64,000 nucleotides of DNA from contig NZ_JAAZWE010000001.1 of assembly GCF_013185185.1 (NCBI RefSeq), forward strand, positions 558,001 to 622,000. The letters run 5' to 3'. Shown here in pieces: positions 52,294-60,951 of the stretch. This DNA is from Saccharibacillus endophyticus. GTDB taxonomy: Bacteria; Bacillota; Bacilli; Paenibacillales; Paenibacillaceae. Numbering within the stretch: position 1 is the stretch's first letter; every line of letters begins with the position of its first letter. The notes below the pieces were generated by a model. That model was not told the origin of the DNA, ran no database searches, and saw only the letters and a program-made list of their open reading frames with translations. The translations under genes were made by a program, and so were the position numbers.

Positions 52294-52312
52294 GTCTTTG
52301 CGAAATCGAAGA

Positions 52313-52346
52313 ATCCCCCGGCTGCGAGCATGCGGCCGGGGAATTT
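52313..52346 (+). terminator. Terminator after ferredoxin-NADP reductase gene
   Basis: TCCCCCGGCTGCGAGCATGC GGCCGGGGAATTT: a GC-rich stem about 20 bp after the stop codon, followed by TTT. Confidence 0.7.
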
Positions 52347-52536
52347 CTGCGTTAAGAGATTCGAACGCTTCATTCGCCACTCCCCTTTTCCCTCAAAATC
52401 AGCCGTTTCCCGCAACTTTTCCTGTATTCTCGCAGCCTAATTAACCAATGTTAGATTTCCTTTCTATGCGTGATCTTGTACAATGGAAGGCATAGCGTTT
52501 ATTTTAATGAAGCAAGTATCGAAACGGAGGCCTATC

Positions 52537-53769
52537 ATGTCGGATTTTCAAACAAACCTTAACAAATACGCCGAACTCGCGGTAAAAGTCGGTGTGAACG
52601 TTCAGCCCGGACAGATTCTGATGATCGATGCAGGCGTCGAATCGCTCGAATACGTGCGTCTGGTCGTCAAGCATGCCTATGCGGCTGGCGCCAAGCTGGT
52701 CAAGGTGAACCTGGCCGACGAAGCCATCACCCGCATGCGTTACGATCTTGCGCCGGACGATTCGTTCGAGATCGCGCCGAAGTGGACCGCGGCGGAGCGC
52801 GAAGAATTGGCGGAAAACGGCGGCGCGATGCTGGCTGTTATCTCCAATAACCCCGATCTGCTGAACGGCGTTGACCCTAACCGCATCTCCACGCTGCAAA
52901 AAGTATCCGGCGAAGCACTCAGCAAATACCGCCAATACGTGCAGTCCGATAAGCTGGCTTGGTCGATCGTAGCCGTTCCTTCGGCAGCTTGGGCGGCTAA
53001 AGTTTTCCCTCACCTGCCTGAAAACGAGCAAATCCCGGCCATGTGGGAAGCGATCTTCAAAGCCGTTCGCGTCGATCAGCCTGATCCGGTCGCGGCTTGG
53101 CAGCAGCATATCGCCACGCTGAACGACAAATCGACATACCTGAACAGCAAAAAATACAAAGCGCTCCACTACACGGCGCCGGGTACCGATCTTACGATCG
53201 AGCTTCCCGCGACGCATCTGTGGGTAGCTGCGGACAGCGAAAGCGAGCGCGGCACGGCATTCGTGGCCAACATGCCTACGGAAGAAGTATTCACGGCCGC
53301 GCTCAAAACCGGCGTAAGCGGAACGGTATCGAGCACGAAGCCTTTAAGCTACGGCGGCAACATCATCGACAACTTCACGCTGACGTTCGAAAACGGACGC
53401 ATCGTGGACGTGAAAGCCGAGCAAGGCGAAGAAACGTTGAAACGTCTCGTCGAGATGGACGAAGGCTCGCATTACATCGGCGAAGTGGCACTCGTGCCGC
53501 ATAAATCCCCGATCTCCGAGTCCGGCATTCTCTATTACAACACCTTGTTCGACGAGAACGCTTCGAACCACCTGGCGATCGGCAGCGCGTACGCGTTCAA
53601 CATCGAGGGCGGCAAGTCGATGTCTCGCGAAGAGCTGGCCGAAGCCGGAATCAACCAAAGCCTTGCGCACGTGGACTTCATGATCGGCTCCGCCGAAATG
53701 AACATCGACGGCATCACGCAAGACGGCACGGCCGAGCCTGTCTTCCGCGGCGGAAACTGGGCGTTTTAA
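52537..53769 (+). CDS. M29-family aminopeptidase (AmpS/PepS)
   Basis: The 410-residue thermophilic-type metallopeptidase has the N-terminal QTNLNKYAELAVKVGVNVQPGQILMIDAGVESLEYVRLVVKHAY and the C-terminal catalytic region with VVDVKAEQGEETLKRLVEMDEGSHYIGEVALVPH, SPISESGILYYNTLFDENASNHLAIGSAYAFNIEGG and HVDFMIGSAEMNIDGI, which carry the cobalt/zinc ligands (E, E, H, H, D). It cuts single residues from the N-terminus of peptides in the cytoplasm. The ATG at 52537 has CGGAGG 6 nt upstream and is preferred over 52483. Confidence 0.94.
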   Translation: MSDFQTNLNKYAELAVKVGVNVQPGQILMIDAGVESLEYVRLVVKHAYAAGAKLVKVNLADEAITRMRYDLAPDDSFEIAPKWTAAEREELAENGGAMLAVISNNPDLLNGVDPNRISTLQKVSGEALSKYRQYVQSDKLAWSIVAVPSAAWAAKVFPHLPENEQIPAMWEAIFKAVRVDQPDPVAAWQQHIATLNDKSTYLNSKKYKALHYTAPGTDLTIELPATHLWVAADSESERGTAFVANMPTEEVFTAALKTGVSGTVSSTKPLSYGGNIIDNFTLTFENGRIVDVKAEQGEETLKRLVEMDEGSHYIGEVALVPHKSPISESGILYYNTLFDENASNHLAIGSAYAFNIEGGKSMSREELAEAGINQSLAHVDFMIGSAEMNIDGITQDGTAEPVFRGGNWAF

Positions 53770-53787
53770 TCGATTGACGGCATAACG

Positions 53788-53829
53788 AAAGCCCTCCATT
53801 CCCTTTCGGGGAAATCGGAGGGCTTTTTC
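53788..53829. terminator. Bidirectional terminator
   Basis: AAAGCCCTCC and GGAGGGCTTT arms plus T-run between the convergent aminopeptidase and alcohol-dehydrogenase genes. Confidence 0.85.
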
Positions 53830-53864
53830 TTTGCTTGGAAATGACGAAAGGCGACTTTATTTCA

Positions 53865-55007
53865 TTACGGTTTAAGCACGACCTTGATACAGTCTTCCTT
53901 CTTGCTGTCGAAGATATCGTAGGCATGCTCCGCTTCGTCCAGCGACAGGCGGTGCGTAATAATGTCGGTCGGATCAAGCTGTCCCGTTTTGATTTGGTTG
54001 AAAAGTTCCGGCATATAGTGGATGACCGGGGCTTGTCCCGTCTTGATCGTCACGTTGCGCTCGAAGATATGACCGAACGGGAAGTTGTTGTAGCGCAGTC
54101 CGTAGACGCCCGTTACCTGGATCGTACCGAATTTCCGCACGACGTTGGAAGCCATATGGAACGCGCCGAGACCGCCGCCCTGCAGTTTGAGCTTCGTTTC
54201 CACTTTTTCCATGAACGTTTTCTCGGAATCCAGGCCTACGCAGTCGATGACCACGTCCGCCCCGCCGCTCGTGATTTCGAGCAAATGCTTGTCCAGATCG
54301 TCGTTTTCCATGAAGTTGAACGTCTCGACGCGGTTCGTGCGGCGCGCATGTTCCAAGCGGTACTCCACGTGATCGACCGCGATGACGCGTTTTGCTCCTT
54401 TTTGCCACGCGAATTTTTGCACCATCAGCCCGATCGGCCCGCAGCCCAACACGATGACCGTATCGCCTTTTTTGACGCCCGCATTGTCCACGCTCCAGTA
54501 AGCGGTCGGAATGACGTCGGACAGCAGCAGCACCTGCTCGTCCGTTACTTCCGCGTCCGGCGGAATCACGAGCGGACCGAAATTGCCGTAAGGCACTCTT
54601 AACAGCTCGGCTTGGCCGCCCGCGAAGCCGCCGTACGTATGCGAATAGCCGAGCATCGCGCCCGTGTCTTTGGCCGGATTTTCGTTGGCGTTGTCGCACT
54701 GGCTTTCCATCTGATTCTGACAGAAGAAACATTGCCCGCAGGATACGTTAAACGGAATAATGACGCGGTCGCCTTTTTTGACATGCGTCACGTCGCTTCC
54801 GATTTCTTCGACGATGCCCATCGGTTCGTGCCCGATGATATAGTCGTCGGTCATGCCCGGAATTTCGCCGTTGAACAAATGCAGGTCCGAACCGCAAATC
54901 GAAGTCGAAGTGACGCGAATCAGAATATCGTCGCGTTTTTCGAGCTTTGGCGTCGCTACGTCTTTCACTTTCACCTTGCGCTTGCCTTGATAAGTGAGTG
55001 CTTTCAT
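53865..55007 (-). CDS. Zinc-dependent alcohol dehydrogenase (formaldehyde-dehydrogenase-like)
   Basis: The 380-residue MDR enzyme has the catalytic-zinc region SICGSDLHLFNGEIPGM and GHEPMGIVEEIGSDV, a structural-zinc set CGQCFFCQNQMESQC, and the NAD motif TVIVLGCGPIGLMVQKFAWQKGA. These match the glutathione-independent formaldehyde dehydrogenase and related groups. The ATG at 55016 is two bases from the AAAAGGAG site, while that at 55007 is about 10 nt away and preferred. It stands alone between a terminator and yteA; physiological substrate is not clear. Confidence 0.88.
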   Translation of the reverse strand: MKALTYQGKRKVKVKDVATPKLEKRDDILIRVTSTSICGSDLHLFNGEIPGMTDDYIIGHEPMGIVEEIGSDVTHVKKGDRVIIPFNVSCGQCFFCQNQMESQCDNANENPAKDTGAMLGYSHTYGGFAGGQAELLRVPYGNFGPLVIPPDAEVTDEQVLLLSDVIPTAYWSVDNAGVKKGDTVIVLGCGPIGLMVQKFAWQKGAKRVIAVDHVEYRLEHARRTNRVETFNFMENDDLDKHLLEITSGGADVVIDCVGLDSEKTFMEKVETKLKLQGGGLGAFHMASNVVRKFGTIQVTGVYGLRYNNFPFGHIFERNVTIKTGQAPVIHYMPELFNQIKTGQLDPTDIITHRLSLDEAEHAYDIFDSKKEDCIKVVLKP

Positions 55008-55258
55008 ATCGCCCATCGCTCCTTTTGACTGAAAAGTTTTGTAAAAGGCTTTCTTTTCCTCATTAAACGAAATCGAGAACGAGTTAACATTATTTTCTCG
55101 GTTTGCCGATTCGCGAGGTTTGCCGGCCGTTCCTTTTTCGCCGAAGATTGGTTCGCCTGCCGTACGGGTATAAAAGAGAAAGAAAGCGACGGTGCAAGCC
55201 TGATCTTGCAGCTTGCAATCGGATCGCTAGGAACCGACTACGAATGGAGGCTTACATC

Positions 55259-56062
55259 ATGAAACACTTAAACGACTCCCAGATCGACACGCTGAAAAAT
55301 CTTTTGCTGGAACAAAAAAGCGAGCTGGAGCAGCATTTCGGCAATTCGGAGGATACGACGGAAGGCTTCGAGACGTCTCTGCGCGATTCCACGGGCGAAT
55401 TATCTTCCGTCGATAACCATCCGGCCGATCTGGGCACCGAAGAATTCGAGCGCAGCCGGGACATGGCGATCGACAGCGATCTTTCCGATCGCCTCGACGA
55501 GGTCAATGCCGCGCTTCAACGTATTGAAGACGGCAGTTACGGCGTCGACGCGAAGACCGGCAAAGAGATTCCGTTCGAGCGGCTTGAAGCCGTTCCGTAT
55601 ACGGCCTACAACGTCGATACGACGCCGGAAAATAATCCGATCACGGATTACCGTCCGGTCGAAGAAGACGTCATGACGCCTCCTCCTTCGGGCGCGGGAG
55701 AAAACCGTCAGGCTCATGCAGGCAAATTCGACGACTCGGATGCTTGGCAGACGGTCGAGAGCTACGGAAATGCCGACTCGCCCGCCATGTCCACCAAACG
55801 CGACGTCGAAAGCTACGATCAGCTATCGAGCGACAACAACGAAGGCGAAGGCGCGGTCGAATCCTACGAGAACTTCACGGCGAACGATATGACCGGAGGA
55901 AACCGCAGCGTGGAAATGACGCGCGCCGAGCGCGAATACGTCGAAGCCGGCGAAGGCGAAGCGATCGCCGAAATCGACGAAGCGGTCGAAACCGAAGCCG
56001 CTCTGGAACAGGCGATTGAACGTGACGGCGTCAAGTCCGGAAAAAGAAGCAGCGACGAATAA
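55259..56062 (+). CDS. yteA: YteA-family DksA/TraR-like regulator lacking zinc cysteines
   Basis: The 267-residue protein has a coiled-coil N-terminus (DTLKNLLLEQKSELEQHFGNS), SVDNHPADLGTEEFERSRDMAI and a degenerate zinc-ribbon region YGVDAKTGKEIPFERLEAVPYTAY in which the Cys4 ligands of DksA are replaced. An acidic, mostly disordered tail of about 130 residues follows. DksA-type proteins enter the RNA polymerase secondary channel; whether YteA proteins do is not established. The frame is open from 55103 but the ATG at 55259 has TGGAGG 8 nt upstream. Confidence 0.85.
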   Translation: MKHLNDSQIDTLKNLLLEQKSELEQHFGNSEDTTEGFETSLRDSTGELSSVDNHPADLGTEEFERSRDMAIDSDLSDRLDEVNAALQRIEDGSYGVDAKTGKEIPFERLEAVPYTAYNVDTTPENNPITDYRPVEEDVMTPPPSGAGENRQAHAGKFDDSDAWQTVESYGNADSPAMSTKRDVESYDQLSSDNNEGEGAVESYENFTANDMTGGNRSVEMTRAEREYVEAGEGEAIAEIDEAVETEAALEQAIERDGVKSGKRSSDE

Positions 56063-56088
56063 AAAGTTCATGGACGGATATCATAAAG

Positions 56089-56120
56089 CAAAGCCTCGGA
56101 TCTCTATCCGAGGCTTTTTT
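56089..56120 (+). terminator. Terminator after yteA
   Basis: AAAGCCTCGGAT / ATCCGAGGCTTTTTT stem and T-run. Confidence 0.88.
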
Positions 56121-56334
56121 ATGCGGTAAATTTTTTGAATAATTGTGCAAAAGGTAATCGAATGTCCAAAAATGATTCATTATATCATAATAAAAAGCCC
56201 ACCTTCTTCCTTCTTTCATGTAGAATAGGAGAATATTAAATTAATTTCTTCCGTTCCGACGAGTAGGCTTACATACATGAACAGGATCGTAAGCAGCCTG
56301 ATTCGTTCGGAACGCAACCGGGAAAGGAGCAAAT

Positions 56335-56922
56335 ATGGCTCAGCATCTTCAGATGCTCCTCAGCCATGAATTCGACGAACTTGACGAAGGCATGCAGGAG
56401 CTGATATATAACGAATACTATGATCTGGCCTACGGAGCCGTATTTTACATTGTGCGGGATCACGCGGCGGCCGAAGACGTCATTCAAGAAGCTTTCTTGA
56501 AATTGATCGGCCGAAGACCCGAATTCGAGAACGAATCCAAGTTTTTCGCTTGGCTCAAGGTCGTAACGCGAAACAGCGCAATCAATGATTTAAGAAAAAA
56601 CAAAAGACACCGTAACCATGTGGAAGCGGATAGCGTTCTTAATCATATAGAGGCTAAGCAGGATGCCGGAGCTTCGACCGAGAAAACGGTCGAGGTACGG
56701 ATGATGGAGGAAGCGATCCTGCGGCATCTCGAAGAAATGAAGCCGGAATACCGCGCGATCATTCTATATCGCTGGAAATACGGCATGTCGTACAAGGAAA
56801 TCGCCGATTCGCTTGGCACCAGCGAAGACATCATCAGGCAGAGGCTCTTCAGGGCAAGGGAAAATATGCGCAAGGTGCTGCGCAAAGAATGGGAGGGCAG
56901 CGATGAAAGACGAAAAATTTGA
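56335..56922 (+). CDS. ECF-type RNA polymerase sigma factor
   Basis: The 195-residue sigma factor has region 2 (LIYNEYYDLAYGAVFYIVRDHAAAEDVIQEAFLKLI, then FFAWLKVVTRNSAINDLRK) and region 4 (LEEMKPEYRAIILYRWKYGMSYKEIADSLGTSEDIIRQRLFRARENMRK). There is no C-terminal extension. AAAGGAG is 5 nt upstream of the ATG. It overlaps the membrane anti-sigma gene by 20 bp. A matching ECF promoter is found before the nearby secreted-protein gene (58437-58464), while none is evident before this gene. Confidence 0.92.
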   Translation: MAQHLQMLLSHEFDELDEGMQELIYNEYYDLAYGAVFYIVRDHAAAEDVIQEAFLKLIGRRPEFENESKFFAWLKVVTRNSAINDLRKNKRHRNHVEADSVLNHIEAKQDAGASTEKTVEVRMMEEAILRHLEEMKPEYRAIILYRWKYGMSYKEIADSLGTSEDIIRQRLFRARENMRKVLRKEWEGSDERRKI

Positions 56923-57733
56923 CGAGCTGTTCGATGAAGCCTTTGAACGCGCCGTGAATTCCGCATCGCCGGTTGACCCGAAATCCCGCCGGGCATCCTG
57001 GCAGCGCGTGCAGCAGCACCGTATGCAGCATACTTCGAGAAGAAGACGCAAGCGCATGGTTCGTTTGACCGGAGCGGCGGCCGGACTAATCCTGCTCGGA
57101 TCGGTCGTGTTCTCGGAACCGGTACGGACCGGAGCATTGACGCCGATTTATCAGACCTTGTATACGTGGAGTACAGGCGAAATCGCGCTGACGACCGGGG
57201 AAAAGAAGCCGCTCGAAACGGAAGGCGCGCTGACTCCTCCTCCTCCGGAAGGCATTCAAGAACCGATCTCCACTTCGGAAACCAGCGATTCCGAAGAAGG
57301 GGTCATCACGGATTTCGTGACTACCGAGAGCCAACCGGCCACTCTGGAAGAAGTTCGCGAAAAACTTCCGTATACGATGCCCGAGTTCCCTCGGATTCCG
57401 GCCGATCTCAAGTTGGACCAAGTTTATTTATCCGTTCCCGATGACGGTTCGACACCCAAAGGGTATACCCTTTTGTATCGGGGTGACGGAAATCGCGAAG
57501 CCATGTTCAATATCCGATTATTGGAGAACGAAGAAAACGGAACGTACGGTTTCGGTCCCGGCGAGCTTAAGGAAGTTATATTGGACAACGGACTCGAAGC
57601 CCAGTATGTCGGCAGGGAATACAACAGCTTGGTTCATACCATTCGCGGGAAGCTTGATATTATGGTCAACGGATCCTTGACGGAAGAAGAGTTTCTTCAA
57701 ATTGCCGGACACATCGTGGACGGGGAACCTTAA
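56903..57733 (+). CDS. Membrane-anchored anti-sigma factor with DUF4367-like domain
   Basis: The 276-residue protein has a basic cytoplasmic part (residues 1-52), one membrane helix (about 53-70), a linker with GALTPPPP at residues 108-115, and an extracellular domain resembling DUF4367 (PYTMPEFPRIPADLKLDQVYLSVPDDG, LEAQYVGREYNSLVHTIRGKLDIMVNGSLTEEEFLQIA). It overlaps the sigma gene and should hold the sigma factor until an outside signal arrives. The frame is open from 56813; the ATG at 56903 has GGGAGGG just upstream. The same GALTPPPP string occurs in the secreted protein encoded opposite. Confidence 0.85.
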   Translation: MKDEKFDELFDEAFERAVNSASPVDPKSRRASWQRVQQHRMQHTSRRRRKRMVRLTGAAAGLILLGSVVFSEPVRTGALTPIYQTLYTWSTGEIALTTGEKKPLETEGALTPPPPEGIQEPISTSETSDSEEGVITDFVTTESQPATLEEVREKLPYTMPEFPRIPADLKLDQVYLSVPDDGSTPKGYTLLYRGDGNREAMFNIRLLENEENGTYGFGPGELKEVILDNGLEAQYVGREYNSLVHTIRGKLDIMVNGSLTEEEFLQIAGHIVDGEP

Positions 57734-57775
57734 GAGCGTAAAGCATGATTGTGCGAGGGATCGCATGATTTCAAA

Positions 57776-57811
57776 TAAAAAGCTTCTTCCCGAACGGGAG
57801 GAAGCTTTTTT
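57776..57811. terminator. Bidirectional terminator
   Basis: AAAAAGCTTCTTCCC / GGGAGGAAGCTTTTTT between the convergent anti-sigma and secreted-protein genes. Confidence 0.88.
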
Positions 57812-57831
57812 GCCGCGGATTGACAAGATTA

Positions 57832-58395
57832 TTAGTTAGACACGAATACGGTGCTGCTGTAGAGCGTACGACTTTCTTTATTGATTCCGCTGGATGCCCA
57901 ATGATCGGATTTGATTCGATAATAATAACCTTTCGTCACGTTGGAGGCGTAATTCAGACTGTTATACGCAAGCGCCGAACTTTTGGTTCGCGTTTTTCCG
58001 AACTCCACCCAATCGCTGCCTGTCCAGCGTTCGAGGCCGACCGTGACGCCGCCTTGAGAAGCGGAAGCCGAGCTTTTTGTTTCGGCGGAAATTTGCAGCG
58101 AAGAGCTGCCCGATATCGAAAGGTTACTGTATGCCGAAACCAGATACTGGCTGGTTATTAAACTTGATGTAAAACCTTCGTAATATAAGGTCGGCGGTGG
58201 TGGCGGCGTAAGCGCGCCGGGCTCCATCAAAGATTCATTTAACGATTTTTCCGGCAGTGTCGTAAAAATATGGTCTGTCGTAGGCTCTGATTCCGATGCT
58301 TGCCCGACCCCGGGAGCAATGAGCGACGCAGTAACCAAAGCGATAGCAGGGATAGCTAGAAGCTTAAAAAAATGAGTTTTTTTGTTTATATTCAT
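57832..58395 (-). CDS. Secreted protein of unknown function with GALTPPPP motif
   Basis: The 187-residue protein has a signal peptide (about residues 1-33, LLAIPAIALVTASLIAPGVGQA), a serine-rich mature part, and GALTPPPPP at residues 60-68 just before LYYEGFTSSL. No cysteine or catalytic motif is evident; repeated SSS, YSN and TKSSA segments suggest a beta-rich fold. A longer frame begins at 58476; the ATG at 58395 gives the signal peptide and has AAGGGG about 8 nt upstream. A GGAACC-N16-CGTTAT element suggests it is read by the ECF sigma factor next door. Confidence 0.75.
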   Translation of the reverse strand: MNINKKTHFFKLLAIPAIALVTASLIAPGVGQASESEPTTDHIFTTLPEKSLNESLMEPGALTPPPPPTLYYEGFTSSLITSQYLVSAYSNLSISGSSSLQISAETKSSASASQGGVTVGLERWTGSDWVEFGKTRTKSSALAYNSLNYASNVTKGYYYRIKSDHWASSGINKESRTLYSSTVFVSN

Positions 58396-58436
58396 TTTTA
58401 TTCCCCTTTTCCTATGTAAATGTGTTGCATAGTTAT

Positions 58437-58464
58437 ATAACGAAACAGGAACCGAATCGGTTCC
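58437..58464 (-). promoter_or_regulatory. Candidate ECF-sigma promoter for the secreted-protein gene
   Basis: On the minus strand GGAACC (58464-58459) and CGTTAT (58442-58437) are separated by exactly 16 bp, the spacing and composition of ECF promoters. The start site would fall near 58430, about 35 bp before the ATG. The -35 lies inside the palindrome of the ydbT terminator. Confidence 0.5.
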
Positions 58465-58470
58465 TGTTTT
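58443..58470 (-). terminator. Terminator after ydbST
   Basis: AAACAGGAACCGA-t-TCGGTTCCTGTTT is a perfect 13-bp hairpin after the ydbT stop. Its T-run is short, so it may be weak. Confidence 0.6.
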
Positions 58471-58512
58471 CTCCAAATTATTTTAATTTATTTTTAGAAC
58501 TTCATAAAATGC

Positions 58513-60237
58513 TCAACTTTGCCGCCCTCGGCGGTACCACTCATAGATTTGTTGCGCATCCGAAGCTTTCAATCGGGAAACGCCGATGGAAGAACCTCCG
58601 GAGCCGCCCAGCAGATGAGCTTTGATATTAAGCATCTGCCCTCTTCTCTGCCAACGGCTGCCCCCGACCCGGAAAGCCACGATATGCCGTTTCAGTGTGC
58701 AGTGCGTCTGTTTGGCGATCGCCCGATTAACGATTGTCAGCCGATCTCCGTCCAAAGCGGCTCCGCTCGTGCGGAAACTCCAGTAATCCAGACCGAATAC
58801 GATCGGAATCAGCAGCAGCGACCACAAGCCCATATGCGGGAAAAAGTATATCAAGACCGCGGACAAGATGATCGTTACGATCAACCCGATTCGCACATAG
58901 CCGAGGAACGCGCGTTTCGGAGGCTTCAATTCCGCAGCGGCGAACGAAAACTGCGGGATCGTCTGTTCCAGCAAATTCGCGATCTGAGCCCGGGGAATAA
59001 ACGGATGCAGCGCCGGAGTCTCCTTCTCGCTTGAAGAAGACACCACGTTGACCTCGACATGCGCGTAACCTATTGCTTGCCGCAGCCAGCCCTCTCTGAT
59101 CGTTACGGCCTGAACTCGGGAAGGATCGAATAAAAATTGCTTGCGTTCGAGCAATCCGTAGCGCACCGAAAGTCGCTCCCCGTCCTTGTACAAGGAAAAG
59201 CCGGCGAATTTGACGATGAACAGCACGAGCGACAACAGCCATGCAGCGATAAGCGCCGCCGCAGCAATGATCAAAATGGCTTTGATGCCGGTGAAGTAGG
59301 CTTGCGCGTTGCTTACCAGTTGGTTGACCCAGCGATCCGGCAGCAGGTCGTCCGCGAAGGAAACGATACCGGCCACGAAGGCGACGGCCAGGCCGAGATT
59401 CATCTCGGTGAGAGCCGCCAGGAATAGGCGGCCGGGTCCGAGCCGGTAGAGCAGCTCCGGCTCGCGGGTCTTCGGTCGAGCGTCGGCCGCGACCGAAGGA
59501 TGTTGCGCCGCAGGCCCGCCTTCGGCGGGGCGTGCCTGCGGCGCGAGCGAATCCGGCGGGGCGAAGCCGTCCGCCGCGCCGGATTCGCCCGGAACGGCCG
59601 AATCGCGCGGCGCTCGATTCGGAAGAGGCGCTCCTGCTTCATGAGGAGCGCCGGACGGAGCACACGGTGCTCCGTCCATTCTTTCCGGTCCCCATGCTTG
59701 GACCGGAAACTCATTGGCGGCCTGGTCCGGGCCGCTTTCGCTTGCCGCGATCCCTGCGGCCGCATCATCGGCCTGATCGGGGAAGGCAATAGAGCGCTCG
59801 TTCAGCACGCGCTGAAGCCGCTCCGCTTCCTCGCGCCGAAGCACGGGCAGCACGGCATCCCCTTCGCTGCCGCCCGGCGTCTCGATCTTTAATTGCACGA
59901 CGCCCAGCAGTCGCTGGATCAGAGGCTGTTCTTGGCTCACGGAATGAATACGCGAGTAATAAATAATTTTCTCGCTGCGTTGGATCAGACCTTTGCGAAT
60001 CGTAATTCGGTCCGACTCTTCCTCGTACGTGAACCTTTTCCAACCGACGATTTCCATCGCGCCTGTCAGAAGAATCAAGAACAACGCGCCGCCCATCACC
60101 CAATACAAAGCAGGCGGGAATTTTCCGTCTGCCACGAACTGAATGCCGAAGATGAACAGAAGCGGAAGCAGACTGCGGATCAGCTTGAGTATGGAAAAGA
60201 CGATATACAGCGGAGACAGCCGCTTCGGGCCGCTCAT
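58513..60237 (-). CDS. ydbT: PH-domain membrane protein YdbT
   Basis: The 574-residue protein has N-terminal membrane segments, a first PH-like (bPH2) domain (YEEESDRITIRKGLIQRSEKIIYYSRIHSVSQEQPLIQRLLGVVQLKIET), and later further PH-like units with two more membrane pairs. Between them, residues 152-258 form a proline/alanine-rich low-complexity linker not seen in the Bacillus protein. YdbS/YdbT form a membrane system linked to antimicrobial-peptide and envelope stress. It overlaps the ydbS gene by 4 bp. Confidence 0.83.
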   Translation of the reverse strand: MSGPKRLSPLYIVFSILKLIRSLLPLLFIFGIQFVADGKFPPALYWVMGGALFLILLTGAMEIVGWKRFTYEEESDRITIRKGLIQRSEKIIYYSRIHSVSQEQPLIQRLLGVVQLKIETPGGSEGDAVLPVLRREEAERLQRVLNERSIAFPDQADDAAAGIAASESGPDQAANEFPVQAWGPERMDGAPCAPSGAPHEAGAPLPNRAPRDSAVPGESGAADGFAPPDSLAPQARPAEGGPAAQHPSVAADARPKTREPELLYRLGPGRLFLAALTEMNLGLAVAFVAGIVSFADDLLPDRWVNQLVSNAQAYFTGIKAILIIAAAALIAAWLLSLVLFIVKFAGFSLYKDGERLSVRYGLLERKQFLFDPSRVQAVTIREGWLRQAIGYAHVEVNVVSSSSEKETPALHPFIPRAQIANLLEQTIPQFSFAAAELKPPKRAFLGYVRIGLIVTIILSAVLIYFFPHMGLWSLLLIPIVFGLDYWSFRTSGAALDGDRLTIVNRAIAKQTHCTLKRHIVAFRVGGSRWQRRGQMLNIKAHLLGGSGGSSIGVSRLKASDAQQIYEWYRRGRQS

Positions 60238-60743
60238 TCTTCCGTCCTCCGAGCCAATTCCCCGATCGTCCGTTTCAAGCTTTCCGCTTCCCCGGCTTTT
60301 AGTCCGGCAATCGAATGCGTAGTCGCCGCCGTCACGACCTTCAGTTCGGCCAAGCCGTACTTGCGAAGGATCGGGCCGCTTTCCAGCTTCACATGCTGGA
60401 CCTTGGTCATCGGAATCAGCGTCTCCGTGATAAAGAACAGCCCTTTGCGAATTTCGACTTCTTCTTCGAAGATCGCGAAACCGAACCGGTTATAGCGGAT
60501 CACCGGAACCCGGAACGTGGCAAAAATGAATAACAACGCAAAAACCAAGGTAACCAGACCCCCGAGCCACAGCGGCAGCCAGCTCCATTCGAAAATAGCG
60601 CCTAATACGGCAAGCGCAGCCGCTATAAGCAGCGGAAATATGTAGAAGCAGGCGCTCCCAAGTCGCGAAGCTGCAATCCAATCCGGGTGCAGGCGCCGGA
60701 AACGTTCTTCGCCTCTTTGTTGCTTTTCTTCATTCGATTCCAT
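60234..60743 (-). CDS. ydbS: PH-domain membrane protein YdbS
   Basis: The 169-residue protein has a membrane pair (CFYIFPLLIAAALAVLGAIFEW, LVTLVFALLFIFATF) and one bPH2 domain with RYNRFGFAIFEEEVEIRKGLFFITETLIPMTKVQHVKLESGPILRKYGLAELKVVTAAT. It is the usual partner of YdbT. The ATG at 60758 lies next to a longer GGAGGGG run; the ATG at 60743 has GGAGGGG about 6 nt upstream, so the shorter form is more likely. It heads the ydbST operon. Confidence 0.85.
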   Translation of the reverse strand: MESNEEKQQRGEERFRRLHPDWIAASRLGSACFYIFPLLIAAALAVLGAIFEWSWLPLWLGGLVTLVFALLFIFATFRVPVIRYNRFGFAIFEEEVEIRKGLFFITETLIPMTKVQHVKLESGPILRKYGLAELKVVTAATTHSIAGLKAGEAESLKRTIGELARRTEE

Positions 60744-60863
60744 TATTTTCCCCTCCATGCCTTAAAGCGTAGCGATATTTCAGATTGAAGTCAAACATAT
60801 GCTATCGCTTCTTCATGTACCTGAAAGGGATACGCAAACAGGTAGGTTCAAGTTGCATATATG

Positions 60864-60893
60864 GAAAAAAGACCGCCGAATAATTCCGGCGGC
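60864..60893 (-). terminator. Terminator after the CorC-type gene
   Basis: On the minus strand GGCCGCCGGAATTATTCGGC GGTCTTTTTT; the stem is followed by a T-run, about 60 bp past the stop codon. Confidence 0.85.
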
Positions 60894-60951
60894 CTCTCTG
60901 TTTTTCGTTTCCCTATACTGTGCCGCTTTCCGGCACGAATCAAGCTTGTGA

